The translations under genes were made by a program, and so were the position numbers. The notes beneath the pieces are model-generated. The model ran no database searches. It was given only the letters and a program-made list of their open reading frames with translations, and was not told the origin of the DNA. From positions 310,001 to 374,000 of the forward strand of contig NZ_MSTQ01000002.1 in assembly GCF_001945365.1 (NCBI RefSeq): a stretch of 64,000 nucleotides of DNA, in the 5' to 3' direction. The DNA comes from Pseudomonas reinekei (lineage in GTDB: Bacteria > Pseudomonadota > Gammaproteobacteria > Pseudomonadales > Pseudomonadaceae). Within the stretch, counting starts at the first letter, position 1. Every line of letters starts with the position of its first letter. Of the stretch, positions 8,424-18,875 are shown piece after piece.

Positions 8424-10256
8424 TTGAAGCGTCCCCTGCTCCCGCTCCTGATCAGCCTGGCCTTGAGCTCCACCGCAAGCGCGACGATCAGCGAAAGCCA
8501 TGGTTATGCGCAGTTCGGCACGCTCAAGTATCCGGCCAGATTTACCCACTTCGACTGGGTCAACCCGCAAGCGCCCAAGGGCGGTACGTTGCGGGTAATG
8601 GCATTTGGCACGTTTGATACGCTCAATCCTTACACCTTCAAGGGCACCAGCCCGGTCGCCACGCCGAACTTCCTGCAGTACGGCATCAACGAGCTGAACG
8701 AACCGCTGATGGTCGGCACCGGGCAATACGCGCCGTCCGGCGACGAGCCCACCTCAAGCTATGGCCTGATCGCCCAATCGGTCGAGTACAGCGAGGACCG
8801 AAGCTGGGTGGTATTCAACCTGCGACCGCAAGCACGCTTCCACGATGGCACGCCGATCACCGCCTACGACGTGGCATTCTCTTACCGCTTGCTGCTCAAG
8901 GAAGGCCATCCGCAGTACCGCACCAATCTTCAGGAAGTGTTGCGGGTCGACATTCTCAATTCGCAGCGCATCCGTTTCGTGTTCAAGCGTGCCGGCAATC
9001 CGCTGCTGATCCTGCGCCTTGGCGAGCTACCGGTGCTGCCACAGCATTACTGGAAAGACCGAGACTTCAAGGCCACGACCTTCGAACCGCCACTGGGTAG
9101 CGGGCCGTATCGCGTCACTTCGGTGACGCCGGGGCGGCAGATCGTTTTCGAACGGGTCAAGGACTACTGGGGCAAGGACCTTCCGGTCAACCGCGGCAAG
9201 TACAACGTCGACCGCATGGAAGTCGAGTTCTATCGAGACAGCGACGTGGCGTTCGAGGCGTTCAAGGCTGGCGAATTCGACATCTACATCGAGCACCAGG
9301 CCAAGAACTGGGCCAGCGGTTACAACTTTCCGGCAATCCGCCGTGGCGAGGTGATCAAGGCGCAAATACCGCACCAGATCCCCACCCAGACCCAGGGCCT
9401 GTTCATGAACAGCCGTCGCCCGACGTTTGCCGAGGCGCGGGTTCGAGAGGCTCTGGGGATGATGTTCGACTTCGAGTGGACCAACCGCACACTGTTCAGC
9501 GACGCCTACAAGCGCGCCATGAGTTACTACCCCAATAGCGAGTTCTCTGCCACCGGCCTGCCGGTCGGCCATGAATGGCTACTGCTCAAGCCGTACCGCG
9601 AGCAACTGCCCGCCCGTTTGCTGACTGAGCCGTTCAGCCTGCCGCAAACCCAGGGTCAGGGCATCCCCCGGGAAACCCTGCGCAAAGCCCTGAGCCTGCT
9701 CGCCGAGGCTGGCTGGAAGCTCAATGGCCAACGCCTGCAGAACGCGTCCGGGCAGCCGTTGCGCCTGGAGATTCTGCTGGTCAATCCAAACCTGGAACGC
9801 ATCCTTCAGCCCTACGTCGAAAACCTCGCCAGCATCGGCATCGACGCCAAGCTGCGCACGGTAGACCGCGCCCAGTACAAACAGCGCCTCGACCAGTTCG
9901 ACTTCGACATGATTCTGATGACCCTCAACCAGACCCTCAGCCCCGGACTGGAACAGTGGCAGTACTTCCACTCCAGCCAGGTCGCGGTCAAGGGCAGCAA
10001 AAATTACGCGGGTATCGCCAATCCGATGGTCGACCAACTGCTCGACCAACTGCTCGCGGCCAAGACCCGAGACGAGCAGGTCGCCGCCGGCAAGGCCCTC
10101 GACCGGGTGCTGCTGTGGCAGCACTACATCATTCCCAACTGGTACCTCAATTATCACCGCCTGGCGTACCGCAACCGGTTTGCCTTCGTCACCACGCCGC
10201 CCTACACCCTGGGCCTGAGCGCGTGGTGGCTGAAATCTTCGGAGAAAGATCGATGA
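8424..10256 (+). CDS. nppA1: Periplasmic peptide-binding protein of ABC importer (NppA1/YejA-like)
   Basis: 610 residues. It begins with a Sec signal peptide (KRPLLPLLISLALSSTASA) and continues as a family 5 extracellular solute-binding protein: YAQFGTLKYP, NPQAPKGGTL, RPQARFHDGTPITA and [13 protein letters not shown] are typical of the YejA group. The start is a TTG; I see no ATG nearby that keeps the whole signal peptide. Gene order matches PA1811 of P. aeruginosa, part of the NppA1A2BCD importer described for uptake of peptidyl nucleoside antibiotics; short peptides are the likely normal cargo. Its stop codon overlaps the start of the next gene (ATGA). Confidence 0.88.
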   Translation: MKRPLLPLLISLALSSTASATISESHGYAQFGTLKYPARFTHFDWVNPQAPKGGTLRVMAFGTFDTLNPYTFKGTSPVATPNFLQYGINELNEPLMVGTGQYAPSGDEPTSSYGLIAQSVEYSEDRSWVVFNLRPQARFHDGTPITAYDVAFSYRLLLKEGHPQYRTNLQEVLRVDILNSQRIRFVFKRAGNPLLILRLGELPVLPQHYWKDRDFKATTFEPPLGSGPYRVTSVTPGRQIVFERVKDYWGKDLPVNRGKYNVDRMEVEFYRDSDVAFEAFKAGEFDIYIEHQAKNWASGYNFPAIRRGEVIKAQIPHQIPTQTQGLFMNSRRPTFAEARVREALGMMFDFEWTNRTLFSDAYKRAMSYYPNSEFSATGLPVGHEWLLLKPYREQLPARLLTEPFSLPQTQGQGIPRETLRKALSLLAEAGWKLNGQRLQNASGQPLRLEILLVNPNLERILQPYVENLASIGIDAKLRTVDRAQYKQRLDQFDFDMILMTLNQTLSPGLEQWQYFHSSQVAVKGSKNYAGIANPMVDQLLDQLLAAKTRDEQVAAGKALDRVLLWQHYIIPNWYLNYHRLAYRNRFAFVTTPPYTLGLSAWWLKSSEKDR

Positions 10257-12094
10257 AAGCCATCAGCGCCCTGCTCTTGCAGGCCGGCGCCCTGCTGTTC
10301 GCCGGGTTGGCCTGCGCCGCCCCGCAACACGCCCTGACCCTGTACAACGAACCACCGAAGTACCCGGCGGATTTCAAACACTTCGACTACGTCAATCCGG
10401 ATGCCCCCAAGGGCGGCAAATTCCGTCAGGCCGGGTTCGGCGGCTTTGACAGCCTCAACCCGTTCATCAGCAAAGGCATGTCGGCCAACGACATCGACCT
10501 GATCTACGACACCCTGGCCAAGCAAAGCCTTGACGAGCCCTTCACCGAGTACGGTCTGATCGCGGCCAGGATGGAAAAAGCCCCGAACAACGACTGGGTG
10601 CGTTTCTACCTGCGGCCCGAAGCGCGCTTCCATGACGGCCATCCGGTGCGTGCCGAAGACGTGGTGTTCAGCTTCCAGACGCTGATCAAGGATGGCGCGC
10701 CGATGTACCGCGGCTACTACAACGACGTCGCCGACGTGGTTGCCGAAGACCCGTTGACAGTGCTGTTCAAGTTCAAGCACAGCAACAACCGCGAACTGCC
10801 GTTGATCCTCGGCCAGTTGCCGGTGCTGCCCAAGCATTGGTGGGCGAACCGCGACTTCAACAAGGGCAACCTCGAAGCCCCGCTGGGCAGCGGGCCGTAC
10901 AAAGTCAGTGAAGTGAAGGCCGGGCGCTCGGTGCGCTATGAACGGGTCAAGGATTACTGGGGCAAGGACCTGCCGGTGAATCGCGGTTTCTACAACTTCG
11001 ATGTCATGACCACCGACTATTACCGTGACAACACCGTGGCCCTCGAAGCGCTCAAGGCCGGGCAGTTTGATTACTGGCTGGAAATGACCGCGAAGAATTG
11101 GGCCAACGCCTACAACGTTCCGGCCGTCACCGAAGGTCGCTTGATCAAGGAACAGATCCCCAACGGCAACCCCACCGGCATGCAAGGCTTCGTCTTCAAC
11201 CTGCGCCGGCCGGTATTCCAGGACGTGCGCGTGCGCCAGGCCCTGACGCTGTTGCTGGATTTTGAATGGACCAACAAGCAGTTGTTCAACGGCGCCTACG
11301 CGCGCACCCGCAGTTATTTCGAGAACTCGGAAATGGCCGCCACCGGCCTGCCGGACGCCAATCAGCTGGCGATCCTCGAACCGTTCCGCGGCAAGATCCC
11401 CGAGCAGGTGTTTACCGAGGCGTTCCAGAACCCGGTCACCGACGGCAGCGGCATGATCCGCACCCAGCAACGCAAGGCCTATCAACTGCTGCAAGAGGCT
11501 GGCTGGCGTATCGTCGATGACAAGATGGTCGACGCCACCGGCAAGCCGGTAAGCATCGAATTCCTGCTGGCCCAGACCGAATTCGAGCGGGTGTTGTTGC
11601 CGTTCAAACGCAACCTCAGCGACCTCGGCATCGAGCTGGTGATTCGCCGGGTCGACGTCTCGCAGTACGTCAACCGCGTGCGCTCACGGGACTTCGACAT
11701 GATTGTCGGCAGCTTCCCGCAGTCCAACTCGCCGGGCAACGAACAGCGTGAGTTCTGGATGACTGCAGCCGCCGACAAACCCGGCAGCCGCAATTCCATG
11801 GGTCTGAAAGACCCGGTGGTGGACCAGTTGGTCGAACAACTGATCAACGCCGACTCCCGTGCCAGCCTGGTCGCCCACGCCCGTGCACTGGACCGCGTGC
11901 TGCAATGGGGCTATTACGTGATCCCCAACTGGCACATCAAAACCTGGCGCGTGGCCTACTGGAACCACATCGGCCACCCGAAGGTCTCGCCTAAATATGA
12001 CATCGGCACGGCCACCTGGTGGGTCAAGCCCGATGCCAAACCGGCCATAGAGATCGAAACCAAATTGCAAGCCGACCCTGCGGGCACGGAGTAA
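10253..12094 (+). CDS. nppA2: Second periplasmic peptide-binding protein (NppA2/YejA-like)
   Basis: 613 residues from the ATG that overlaps the nppA1 stop; a GGAGAAAG ribosome binding site lies just upstream. The signal peptide is [22 protein letters not shown]. It is a clear paralog of the protein before it: [50 protein letters not shown] and the C-terminal [13 protein letters not shown] all line up with NppA1. It should deliver peptides to the membrane permeases encoded next. Two tandem binding proteins suggest a widened substrate range, as inferred for the P. aeruginosa system. Confidence 0.9.
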   Translation: MKAISALLLQAGALLFAGLACAAPQHALTLYNEPPKYPADFKHFDYVNPDAPKGGKFRQAGFGGFDSLNPFISKGMSANDIDLIYDTLAKQSLDEPFTEYGLIAARMEKAPNNDWVRFYLRPEARFHDGHPVRAEDVVFSFQTLIKDGAPMYRGYYNDVADVVAEDPLTVLFKFKHSNNRELPLILGQLPVLPKHWWANRDFNKGNLEAPLGSGPYKVSEVKAGRSVRYERVKDYWGKDLPVNRGFYNFDVMTTDYYRDNTVALEALKAGQFDYWLEMTAKNWANAYNVPAVTEGRLIKEQIPNGNPTGMQGFVFNLRRPVFQDVRVRQALTLLLDFEWTNKQLFNGAYARTRSYFENSEMAATGLPDANQLAILEPFRGKIPEQVFTEAFQNPVTDGSGMIRTQQRKAYQLLQEAGWRIVDDKMVDATGKPVSIEFLLAQTEFERVLLPFKRNLSDLGIELVIRRVDVSQYVNRVRSRDFDMIVGSFPQSNSPGNEQREFWMTAAADKPGSRNSMGLKDPVVDQLVEQLINADSRASLVAHARALDRVLQWGYYVIPNWHIKTWRVAYWNHIGHPKVSPKYDIGTATWWVKPDAKPAIEIETKLQADPAGTE

Positions 12095-12098
12095 TCAG

Positions 12099-13172
12099 AT
12101 GCTGGCGTATATTTTTCGGCGACTGTTGCTGATCATTCCCACCTTGTTCGGCATTTTGCTGATCAACTTCGTGATCATCCAGGCCGCCCCCGGCGGGCCG
12201 GTGGAACAGATGATTGCCAAACTCGAAGGCTTCGAAGGCGCCACCAGCCGCATTGCCGGCGGCGGTGCCGAAGTGTCGGTGGCCGGGTCCGCCTATCGCG
12301 GCGCCCAGGGCCTGGACCCGGCGCTGATCAAGGAAATCGAGCACATGTACGGCTTCGACAAATCGGCGCCGGAACGTCTGTGGATCATGGTCAAGAACTA
12401 TGCATCGCTGGATTTTGGCGACAGCTTTTTCCGCGATGCCAAGGTCATCGACCTGATCAAGGAAAAGATGCCGGTGTCGATCTCGCTCGGGCTGTGGAGC
12501 ACGCTGATCATGTACCTGGTGTCGATCCCGCTGGGGATCGCCAAGGCCACGCGACACGGCAGCCACTTCGATGTCTGGACCAGTTCGGCGATCATCGTCG
12601 GCTATGCAATTCCGGCGTTCCTGTTCGCCATCCTGCTGATCGTGGTGTTCGCCGGCGGCAGTTATCTGGACTGGTTCCCGTTACGCGGGCTGACCTCGAA
12701 CAACTTCGATGAGCTGAGCACGGGGGGCAAGATCCTCGACTACTTCTGGCACTTGGCGCTGCCGGTGACGGCGCTGGTGATCGGCAACTTCGCGACCATG
12801 ACCCTGCTGACCAAAAACAGCTTCCTCGACGAGATCAACAAGCAGTATGTGGTGACCGCCAAGGCCAAGGGCCTGACCCACCATCGCGTGCTCTACGGCC
12901 ACGTGTTCCGCAACGCGATGCTGCTGGTGATTGCCGGTTTCCCGTCGGCGTTCATCGGGATCTTTTTCACCGGCTCGCTGCTGGTCGAAGTGATCTTCTC
13001 CCTCGACGGCCTGGGCCTGATGAGTTTCGAAGCCGCGATCAACCGTGATTACCCGGTGGTGTTCGGCACGCTGTTCATCTTTACCTTGCTGGGACTGGTG
13101 GTGAAGCTGATCGGAGACCTGACCTACACCTTTGTCGATCCGCGCATCGACTTCGAAAGCCGGGAGCATTGA
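12099..13172 (+). CDS. nppB: Peptide ABC transporter permease (NppB/YejB-like)
   Basis: 357 residues, inner membrane. It has the N-terminal [23 protein letters not shown] anchor segment shared by DppB/OppB/YejB permeases and, near the C-terminus, the cytoplasmic EAA loop ([27 protein letters not shown]) that contacts the ATPase. About 50 residues between the first membrane segment and the core form a periplasmic loop of the YejB kind. It starts 4 bases after nppA2 and ends 1 base before nppC. Confidence 0.93.
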   Translation: MLAYIFRRLLLIIPTLFGILLINFVIIQAAPGGPVEQMIAKLEGFEGATSRIAGGGAEVSVAGSAYRGAQGLDPALIKEIEHMYGFDKSAPERLWIMVKNYASLDFGDSFFRDAKVIDLIKEKMPVSISLGLWSTLIMYLVSIPLGIAKATRHGSHFDVWTSSAIIVGYAIPAFLFAILLIVVFAGGSYLDWFPLRGLTSNNFDELSTGGKILDYFWHLALPVTALVIGNFATMTLLTKNSFLDEINKQYVVTAKAKGLTHHRVLYGHVFRNAMLLVIAGFPSAFIGIFFTGSLLVEVIFSLDGLGLMSFEAAINRDYPVVFGTLFIFTLLGLVVKLIGDLTYTFVDPRIDFESREH

Positions 13173-13173
13173 G

Positions 13174-14193
13174 ATGAACCTGTCCCCTCTCAATCGCCGC
13201 CGCTTTGAACTGTTCAAGGCCAACAAGCGCGGCTGGTGGTCGCTGTGGCTGTTTCTGATCCTGTTCGGTGCCAGCCTTGGCGCCGAGCTGATCGCCAACG
13301 ACAAACCGCTGGTGGTGCACTACGACAATGGCTGGTACTTCCCCGCGCTCAAGCGCTACCCGGAAACCACCTTCGGCGGCGAATTCCCGCTGGAAGCCAA
13401 CTACAAGAGCCCGTATATCCGCGAACTGCTCAAGGCCAAGGACGCCTGGGTGCTGTGGGCGCCGATCCCGTTCAGCTACCAGAGCATCAACTACGACCTC
13501 AAAGTCCCGGCACCGGCACCGCCCTCGGCGGACAATTTGCTGGGCACCGACGACCAGGGCCGCGATGTGCTGGCGCGGGTGATCTATGGCTTCCGCATCT
13601 CAGTGCTGTTCGCCCTGACGCTGACCCTGCTCAGCTCGCTGATCGGCGTGATCGCCGGCGCGTTGCAGGGCTTTTATGGCGGCTGGGTCGATCTGGCGGG
13701 GCAGCGCTTTCTGGAGATCTGGTCCGGGTTGCCGGTGCTGTACTTGCTGATCATCCTCGCCAGTTTCGTCCAGCCGAATTTCTGGTGGCTGCTGGGGATC
13801 ATGCTGCTGTTTTCCTGGATGAGCCTGGTGGACGTGGTGCGCGCAGAGTTCCTGCGTGGGCGTAACCTGGAATACGTGCGTGCGGCGCGGGCCCTGGGCA
13901 TGCAAAATGGCGCGATCATGTTTCGCCACATCCTGCCCAATGCCATGGTCTCGACCATGACCTTCATGCCGTTCATCCTGACCGGCGCCATCGGCACGCT
14001 GACGGCTCTGGATTTTCTCGGCTTCGGCTTGCCGGCCGGCAGCCCGTCGCTGGGTGAGCTGGTGGCCCAGGGCAAATCCAACCTGCAGGCGCCGTGGCTG
14101 GGCATGAGCGCGTTTGCCGTGCTGGCGTTGATGTTGAGTTTGCTGGTGTTTATCGGCGAGTCCGCTCGCGATGCCTTCGACCCGAGGAAGTGA
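13174..14193 (+). CDS. nppC: Peptide ABC transporter permease (NppC/YejE-like)
   Basis: 339 residues from the ATG of MNLSPLNRRRFELFKANKRG; the open frame continues upstream into nppB but has no support there. The first membrane segment (WSLWLFLILFGASL) is followed by a long periplasmic stretch of YejE type, the DQGRDVLARVIYG motif, and an EAA loop (NLEYVRAARALGMQNGAIMFRHILPNA). It forms the transmembrane channel with NppB. The gene is directly after nppB and one base ahead of nppD. Confidence 0.93.
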   Translation: MNLSPLNRRRFELFKANKRGWWSLWLFLILFGASLGAELIANDKPLVVHYDNGWYFPALKRYPETTFGGEFPLEANYKSPYIRELLKAKDAWVLWAPIPFSYQSINYDLKVPAPAPPSADNLLGTDDQGRDVLARVIYGFRISVLFALTLTLLSSLIGVIAGALQGFYGGWVDLAGQRFLEIWSGLPVLYLLIILASFVQPNFWWLLGIMLLFSWMSLVDVVRAEFLRGRNLEYVRAARALGMQNGAIMFRHILPNAMVSTMTFMPFILTGAIGTLTALDFLGFGLPAGSPSLGELVAQGKSNLQAPWLGMSAFAVLALMLSLLVFIGESARDAFDPRK

Positions 14194-14194
14194 A

Positions 14195-15805
14195 ATGAAT
14201 CAGGACAATCTGATCGAAGTGCGCGACCTCGCCGTCGAATTCGTTGTCGGTGACCGCAGTCAGCGCGTGGTGGAGGGCGTCAGTTTCGACATCAAGCGTG
14301 GCGAAACCCTGGCGTTGGTGGGCGAAAGCGGTTCCGGCAAATCGGTGACCGCGCACTCGATCCTGCGCCTGCTGCCCTACCCGCTGGCCCGGCATCCCTC
14401 CGGCACCATTGAGTATGCCGGCCAGAACTTACTGGACCTGAAGGAAAAGACCATCCGCCACATCCGCGGCAACCGGATTGCGATGATCTTCCAGGAGCCG
14501 ATGACCTCGCTCAACCCGCTGCACTCGATCGAGAAGCAGATCAACGAGGTGCTGGGCATCCACAAGGGCCTGACCGGCAAGATCGCGACCCGGCGCACCC
14601 TGGAGCTGCTGGAGATGGTCGGCATTCCCGAGCCGCAAAAGCGCCTCAAAGCCCTGCCCCACGAATTATCCGGCGGCCAGCGTCAGCGCGTGATGATCGC
14701 CATGGCCCTGGCCAATGAGCCGGAGCTGTTGATCGCCGACGAACCAACCACCGCCCTGGACGTGACCGTTCAGCTGAAAATCCTCGAATTGCTCAAGGAG
14801 TTGCAGGCGCGTCTGGGCATGGCTTTGCTGCTGATCAGCCATGATTTGAACCTGGTGAAAAGAATTGCGCATCGCGTATGTGTCATGCAGCGCGGTTGCA
14901 TCGTCGAACAGGCATCGTGCGAAGAGTTGTTCCGCGCGCCGCAGCATCCGTACACTCGGATCCTGCTGGCAGCGGAGCCCAGCGGCACACCGGCGACCAA
15001 TGAAATCGGCCCGCCGATGCTGACGGTCGAGGACTTGAAAGTCTGGTTCCCGATCAAGAAAGGCCTGCTCAAGCGCACGGTGGATTACGTCAAAGCGGTG
15101 GACGGCATCAATTTCAGCCTGCCCCAGGGCCAGACCCTGGGGATTGTGGGAGAAAGCGGTTCCGGTAAATCGACGTTGGGGCTGGCGATCTTGCGGTTGA
15201 TCGGCAGTACCGGCGCCATCCGTTTTGAAGGCAAGCAGCTAGACTGCCTGACGCAGCAACAAGTCAGGCCGCTGCGTCGAGAGATGCAGGTGGTGTTTCA
15301 GGACCCGTTTGGCAGCCTGAGTCCACGGATGTGCGTGAGCCAGATCGTCGGCGAAGGCCTGCGGATCCATAAGATCGGCACCGAGGCGGAACAGGAACAA
15401 GCGATCATTGCGGCACTCAAGGAGGTCGGTCTGGACCCGGAAACCCGGAACCGCTACCCCCACGAATTTTCCGGTGGGCAGCGGCAGAGAATCGCCATTG
15501 CCCGCGCGTTAGTGCTAAAACCGGCGTTGATTCTGCTGGACGAGCCGACCTCGGCCCTCGACCGCACCGTGCAACGCCAAGTGGTGGAGCTTTTGCGTTC
15601 ACTGCAAAGCAAGTACAACCTGACGTATCTGTTTATCAGCCATGACCTGGCTGTGGTGAAAGCGCTGAGCCACCAGCTGATGGTGGTCAAGCATGGCCAA
15701 GTGGTCGAACAGGGAGACGCGCAAAGCATTTTTGCCGCCCCCCAACATCCGTATACACAGCAGTTGCTGGAGGCCGCTTTCCTGGCACCAGCCACTGCGC
15801 AATAA
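14195..15805 (+). CDS. nppD: Peptide ABC transporter ATPase, two fused nucleotide-binding domains (NppD/YejF-like)
   Basis: 536 residues with two complete ABC cassettes in one chain. The first has Walker A GESGSGKS, signature LSGGQRQR and Walker B LLIADEPTTALD; the second repeats GESGSGKS, FSGGQRQR and LILLDEPTSALD. Each is followed by the HP-rich extension typical of oligopeptide transporter ATPases (PQHPYTRILL and PQHPYTQQLL). It powers import through NppBC. It is the last gene of the five-gene unit; fabI follows after 20 bases with its own strong ribosome binding site. Confidence 0.94.
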   Translation: MNQDNLIEVRDLAVEFVVGDRSQRVVEGVSFDIKRGETLALVGESGSGKSVTAHSILRLLPYPLARHPSGTIEYAGQNLLDLKEKTIRHIRGNRIAMIFQEPMTSLNPLHSIEKQINEVLGIHKGLTGKIATRRTLELLEMVGIPEPQKRLKALPHELSGGQRQRVMIAMALANEPELLIADEPTTALDVTVQLKILELLKELQARLGMALLLISHDLNLVKRIAHRVCVMQRGCIVEQASCEELFRAPQHPYTRILLAAEPSGTPATNEIGPPMLTVEDLKVWFPIKKGLLKRTVDYVKAVDGINFSLPQGQTLGIVGESGSGKSTLGLAILRLIGSTGAIRFEGKQLDCLTQQQVRPLRREMQVVFQDPFGSLSPRMCVSQIVGEGLRIHKIGTEAEQEQAIIAALKEVGLDPETRNRYPHEFSGGQRQRIAIARALVLKPALILLDEPTSALDRTVQRQVVELLRSLQSKYNLTYLFISHDLAVVKALSHQLMVVKHGQVVEQGDAQSIFAAPQHPYTQQLLEAAFLAPATAQ

Positions 15806-15825
15806 CCTGAAAAGAGGAGCAACAC

Positions 15826-16620
15826 ATGGGTTTTCTCGCCGGTAAGCGCGTACTGATCGTCGGTGTCGCCAGCAAGCTGTCCATCGCATCCGGCATCGCT
15901 GCCGCCATGCATCGCGAGGGCGCTGAGCTTGCCTTCACTTATCAGAACGACAAACTCAAGGGTCGTGTCGAAGAGTTCGCACAAGGCTGGGGTTCGAGCC
16001 CTGAGCTGTGCTTCCCGTGCGACGTGGCCAGCGATGCAGAAATCGCCAAGGTCTTCGAAGAACTGAGCAAGAAGTGGGATGGCCTGGACTGCATCGTGCA
16101 CTCCGTGGGCTTCGCGCCGGGCGACCAACTGGACGGCGACTTCACCGAAGCCACCACCCGTGAAGGTTTCCGCATAGCTCACGACATCAGCGCCTACAGC
16201 TTCGTGGCCCTGGCCAAAGCCGGTCGCGAAATGATGAAAGGCCGCAACGGCAGCCTGCTGACTCTGTCGTACCTCGGCGCCGAGCGCACCATGCCGAACT
16301 ACAACGTCATGGGCATGGCCAAGGCTTCCCTGGAAGCTGGCGTGCGTTACCTGGCCGGCTCCCTGGGCCCGGACGGTACCCGCGTTAACTGCGTCTCGGC
16401 TGGCCCGATCCGCACCCTCGCCGCTTCCGGCATCAAGAACTTCCGCAAGATGCTGGCCGCCAACGAAGCGCAAACCCCGCTGCGTCGCAACGTCACCATC
16501 GACGAAGTCGGCAACGCCGGCGCCTTCCTGTGCTCGGACCTGGCGTCCGGCATCAGCGGTGAAATCATGTACGTGGACGGTGGCTTCAACACCACGGCCA
16601 TGGGCAACATCGAAGAGTGA
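15826..16620 (+). CDS. fabI: Enoyl-[acyl-carrier-protein] reductase FabI (NADH)
   Basis: 264 residues of the divergent short-chain dehydrogenase type that marks FabI: N-terminal [20 protein letters not shown] nucleotide-binding loop and the catalytic Y-x6-K pair in [10 protein letters not shown], preceded by [12 protein letters not shown]. It reduces the double bond of enoyl-ACP, the last step of each fatty acid elongation cycle, and is the target of triclosan-type inhibitors in the family. GAGGAG lies 8 bases before the ATG. It follows nppD as in P. aeruginosa. Confidence 0.96.
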   Translation: MGFLAGKRVLIVGVASKLSIASGIAAAMHREGAELAFTYQNDKLKGRVEEFAQGWGSSPELCFPCDVASDAEIAKVFEELSKKWDGLDCIVHSVGFAPGDQLDGDFTEATTREGFRIAHDISAYSFVALAKAGREMMKGRNGSLLTLSYLGAERTMPNYNVMGMAKASLEAGVRYLAGSLGPDGTRVNCVSAGPIRTLAASGIKNFRKMLAANEAQTPLRRNVTIDEVGNAGAFLCSDLASGISGEIMYVDGGFNTTAMGNIEE

Positions 16621-16636
16621 TCTTCGGTTAGCCGAT

Positions 16637-16667
16637 AAAAAACCCGCCTGTTATGGCGGGTTTTTTT
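16637..16667. terminator. Bidirectional terminator between fabI and a LysR gene
   Basis: AAAAAACCCGCC - TGTTAT - GGCGGGTTTTTTT. The A run on one side and T run on the other serve both converging genes; the last bases overlap the stop codon of the LysR gene on the minus strand. Confidence 0.9.
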
Positions 16668-17559
16668 ATGCCTTGGATTCAGCAGGCAAACACAGGGGTG
16701 GGTGTTGTGAAAGGCAGCTCGCAAACAACTGCTGGATCGGCTGCTTGCGCTGGCTGTAACGCTGCAACAGGACAATCTCCCGGTAAAACGTCAACTCGCC
16801 CAAACGAATCGCCCGCACCTTTGCTCCATGGTCAAGCCACAGCCCGGCTTCGGGCAGCAATGACACGCCCAAACCGCACTCGACCATTTTCACGATTGCC
16901 TCCAGCTCATCCAGCTCCAGGGCGACGTGCACGTCAATCTGCTGTTCCTTTAGAAACCGCGTGACCAATCGGCCGCCGAACGAGTTGCGGTCGTAACGTA
17001 CATGGGGATGTTCAGCGAGTAACGTCAGCGGGTCGTCCCCTTCGAGGTCCGCCGGCACGATCAGCACGAAGGCCTCGCGGCGGATCACGTGCGCCGACAA
17101 CTCCTTGGGCAGCTCAAACGGCGGCTTGATCAGGATCGCCAGGTCCACTTCGCCGGTGTCCACCTGGCTCAATAGGTTGAGCGAAACGCCAGGCACCAAT
17201 TTCGGCTCCAGCAAGGGTGCCTGCTGACGCAAACGTAACAGCGCCTGAGGCAGTAACCCGGTTTGCGCAGTCGCCACGGCACCGATCTTCAATTCGCCAC
17301 GGTATTGGCTGACGTCATCGCTGACCGCCATGCGGTTGAAAGTCTCGAGGATTTCCCGCGCCATCGGCAGCGCACGCTGGCCCGCCGCATTGAGCAAAGC
17401 CTGGCGCCCGGTGCGATCGAACAGCTGAATGCCAAGGGCCTGCTCCAGGTTGCGCATCTGCGCGCTGACCGCCGACTGGGTCAGGCCAATGTGCATACCG
17501 GCCGCTGCGAACGTGCCGTGGCGCGTCACCGCGATGAAGGTTTTCAGTTCTCGCAGCAT
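16666..17559 (-). CDS. LysR-type transcriptional regulator
   Basis: 297 residues with an N-terminal winged helix (FIAVTRHGTFAAAGMHIGLTQSAVSAQMRNLE, about residues 8-40, read here in parts: GTFAAAG, TQSAVSAQ, LGIQLFDR) and a C-terminal substrate-binding domain with VECGLGVSLLPEAG. It is divergent from the VOC-family gene that starts about 110 bases away, so that gene is a likely target. The inducer is unknown. Confidence 0.9.
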   Translation of the reverse strand: MLRELKTFIAVTRHGTFAAAGMHIGLTQSAVSAQMRNLEQALGIQLFDRTGRQALLNAAGQRALPMAREILETFNRMAVSDDVSQYRGELKIGAVATAQTGLLPQALLRLRQQAPLLEPKLVPGVSLNLLSQVDTGEVDLAILIKPPFELPKELSAHVIRREAFVLIVPADLEGDDPLTLLAEHPHVRYDRNSFGGRLVTRFLKEQQIDVHVALELDELEAIVKMVECGLGVSLLPEAGLWLDHGAKVRAIRLGELTFYREIVLLQRYSQRKQPIQQLFASCLSQHPPLCLPAESKA

Positions 17560-17671
17560 GATCGCCCTCGATTAATCGAAATAATTTGAGCTCGGCGCAA
17601 AAACTATCGTCTTTCGATCAAATTGCACAAGGCTAAACTCGATCTGACTTCACATGACCGAGGCTAGTCCG

Positions 17672-18097
17672 ATGCAACTTTCCCCTTTTCATTTGGCCAT
17701 TCCCGTTTACGACCTCGCGGCCGCGCGGCACTTTTATGGTTCGGTATTTGGCCTCGAAGAAGGCCGCTCCAGTGATCACTGGGTCGATTTCAATTTTTTC
17801 GGTCATCAACTGGTGATTCACCTGGCGCCGAAGAACGCCTCGCAGGAAGCTGCCCATACCAATGCTGTCGACGGTCACAACGTGCCGGTGCCGCATTTCG
17901 GTGTGGTGCTGGGGATGGCGGAGTGGGAGGCATTGGCCGAGCGATTGCAATCGCTGGAGACGCGCTTCGTGATTGAACCGGGGATTCGTTTTAAGGGATT
18001 GGTGGGGGAACAGGCGACGATGTTTTTGTTCGATCCGTGCGGCAATGCGCTGGAATTCAAGGCGTTCAAGGATATTGGGCAGCTCTTTGCCAAGTAG
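17672..18097 (+). CDS. VOC-family protein (glyoxalase/bleomycin-resistance fold)
   Basis: 141 residues from the ATG preceded by GAGG at 8 bases; an ATG at 17654 adds six residues but lacks a ribosome binding site. It is a single vicinal-oxygen-chelate domain: [23 protein letters not shown] at the start (read as two short blocks HLAIPV and [11 protein letters not shown]), an HQLVIHL strand, HFGVVL and a final [15 protein letters not shown] with the conserved acidic metal position. Such proteins may be lyases, dioxygenases or resistance proteins; the reaction here is unknown. It is probably controlled by the divergent LysR regulator. Confidence 0.85.
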   Translation: MQLSPFHLAIPVYDLAAARHFYGSVFGLEEGRSSDHWVDFNFFGHQLVIHLAPKNASQEAAHTNAVDGHNVPVPHFGVVLGMAEWEALAERLQSLETRFVIEPGIRFKGLVGEQATMFLFDPCGNALEFKAFKDIGQLFAK

Positions 18098-18168
18098 GTG
18101 GTGGTTGTAAGGACCTCATCGCGCGCACGCTCACTTCCACAGGGAATTGTGAGCGCCGCTGATCAAAT

Positions 18169-18193
18169 GTGAGAGCGAGCCTGCTCGCGAAAG
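18169..18193. repeat. REP-type sequence
   Basis: TGTGAGAGCGAGCCTGCTCGCGAAA, the same unit as the right half of the REP pair at 4497-4534, lying between convergent genes. Confidence 0.7.
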
Positions 18194-18215
18194 GGCCAGC
18201 CAATTCAGCACAAAT

Positions 18216-18800
18216 CTAGCGGCCCAACATCGCTTGCGCCTCAGCCAAAAGCGCTTCTACCAAACCATGCGCGGCAGGGTCGTATTCGATCTGTCCAATG
18301 CTGAACCTGATGTCATAGCCACGATGCAACGTGGCATTGCGCTCATCGAGCATTTCCTCGAACCGCGCCTTGATCGCCGTAAGATCGACACTGCCGGAGC
18401 CCGTCAATAACGCGACAAAGGTCGCGCCTTCCAGCCGGCCGATCACATCGCTTTCCCTGAAGCCAATACGCAGCACATCCGCAAAGGTTTTCAGGGCATC
18501 GTCGCCCTCGCCTCGCCCGAATAAGTAGTTGATACGCTTGAAATCATCGAGGTTGAAGAACAGCAGCGTCGCAGGCCGTTCCAGCTGAGAACAGGCATCC
18601 AGTCCCCTTTGAGCCAACGCCAGAAAACCATGGCGATTGGACAGCAGGGTCAACTCATCCATGCTTGCCATCTGCACGCCCGTCAACTCCTGCTCAGCCT
18701 TGCGGGCCAGGTCGCGCAACAACTCGCGCTCCTGTGCGGGCGTGCGCAAAGGATCGGCGCAGACGCTTTTCTTGTGCAGCTTGCCGGAAATCAGCATCAC
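18216..18800 (-). CDS. GGDEF-domain protein with degenerate active site
   Basis: 194 residues: a short N-terminal helix of about 45 residues, then a GGDEF fold recognisable from DELTLLSNRHGFLALAQ, LLFFNLDDFKRINYLFG, the GEGDDALKTFADVLR helix and the final FSIGQIEYDP strand. At the place of the GG(D/E)EF signature the sequence reads GRLEGATFVALL, so the catalytic signature is lost. The family makes cyclic di-GMP; this member is unlikely to, and may act by binding GTP, c-di-GMP or a partner. No membrane or sensory domain is present. A methionine-rich start leaves some doubt on the exact N-terminus. Confidence 0.85.
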   Translation of the reverse strand: MMLISGKLHKKSVCADPLRTPAQERELLRDLARKAEQELTGVQMASMDELTLLSNRHGFLALAQRGLDACSQLERPATLLFFNLDDFKRINYLFGRGEGDDALKTFADVLRIGFRESDVIGRLEGATFVALLTGSGSVDLTAIKARFEEMLDERNATLHRGYDIRFSIGQIEYDPAAHGLVEALLAEAQAMLGR

Positions 18801-18875
18801 ATACTCCAGTGGCGGGTATGTTCTTTAGAGCACCCGATAGCGGGTTTGACTCCCTGTTCACAGGCCGTTGGTCAG

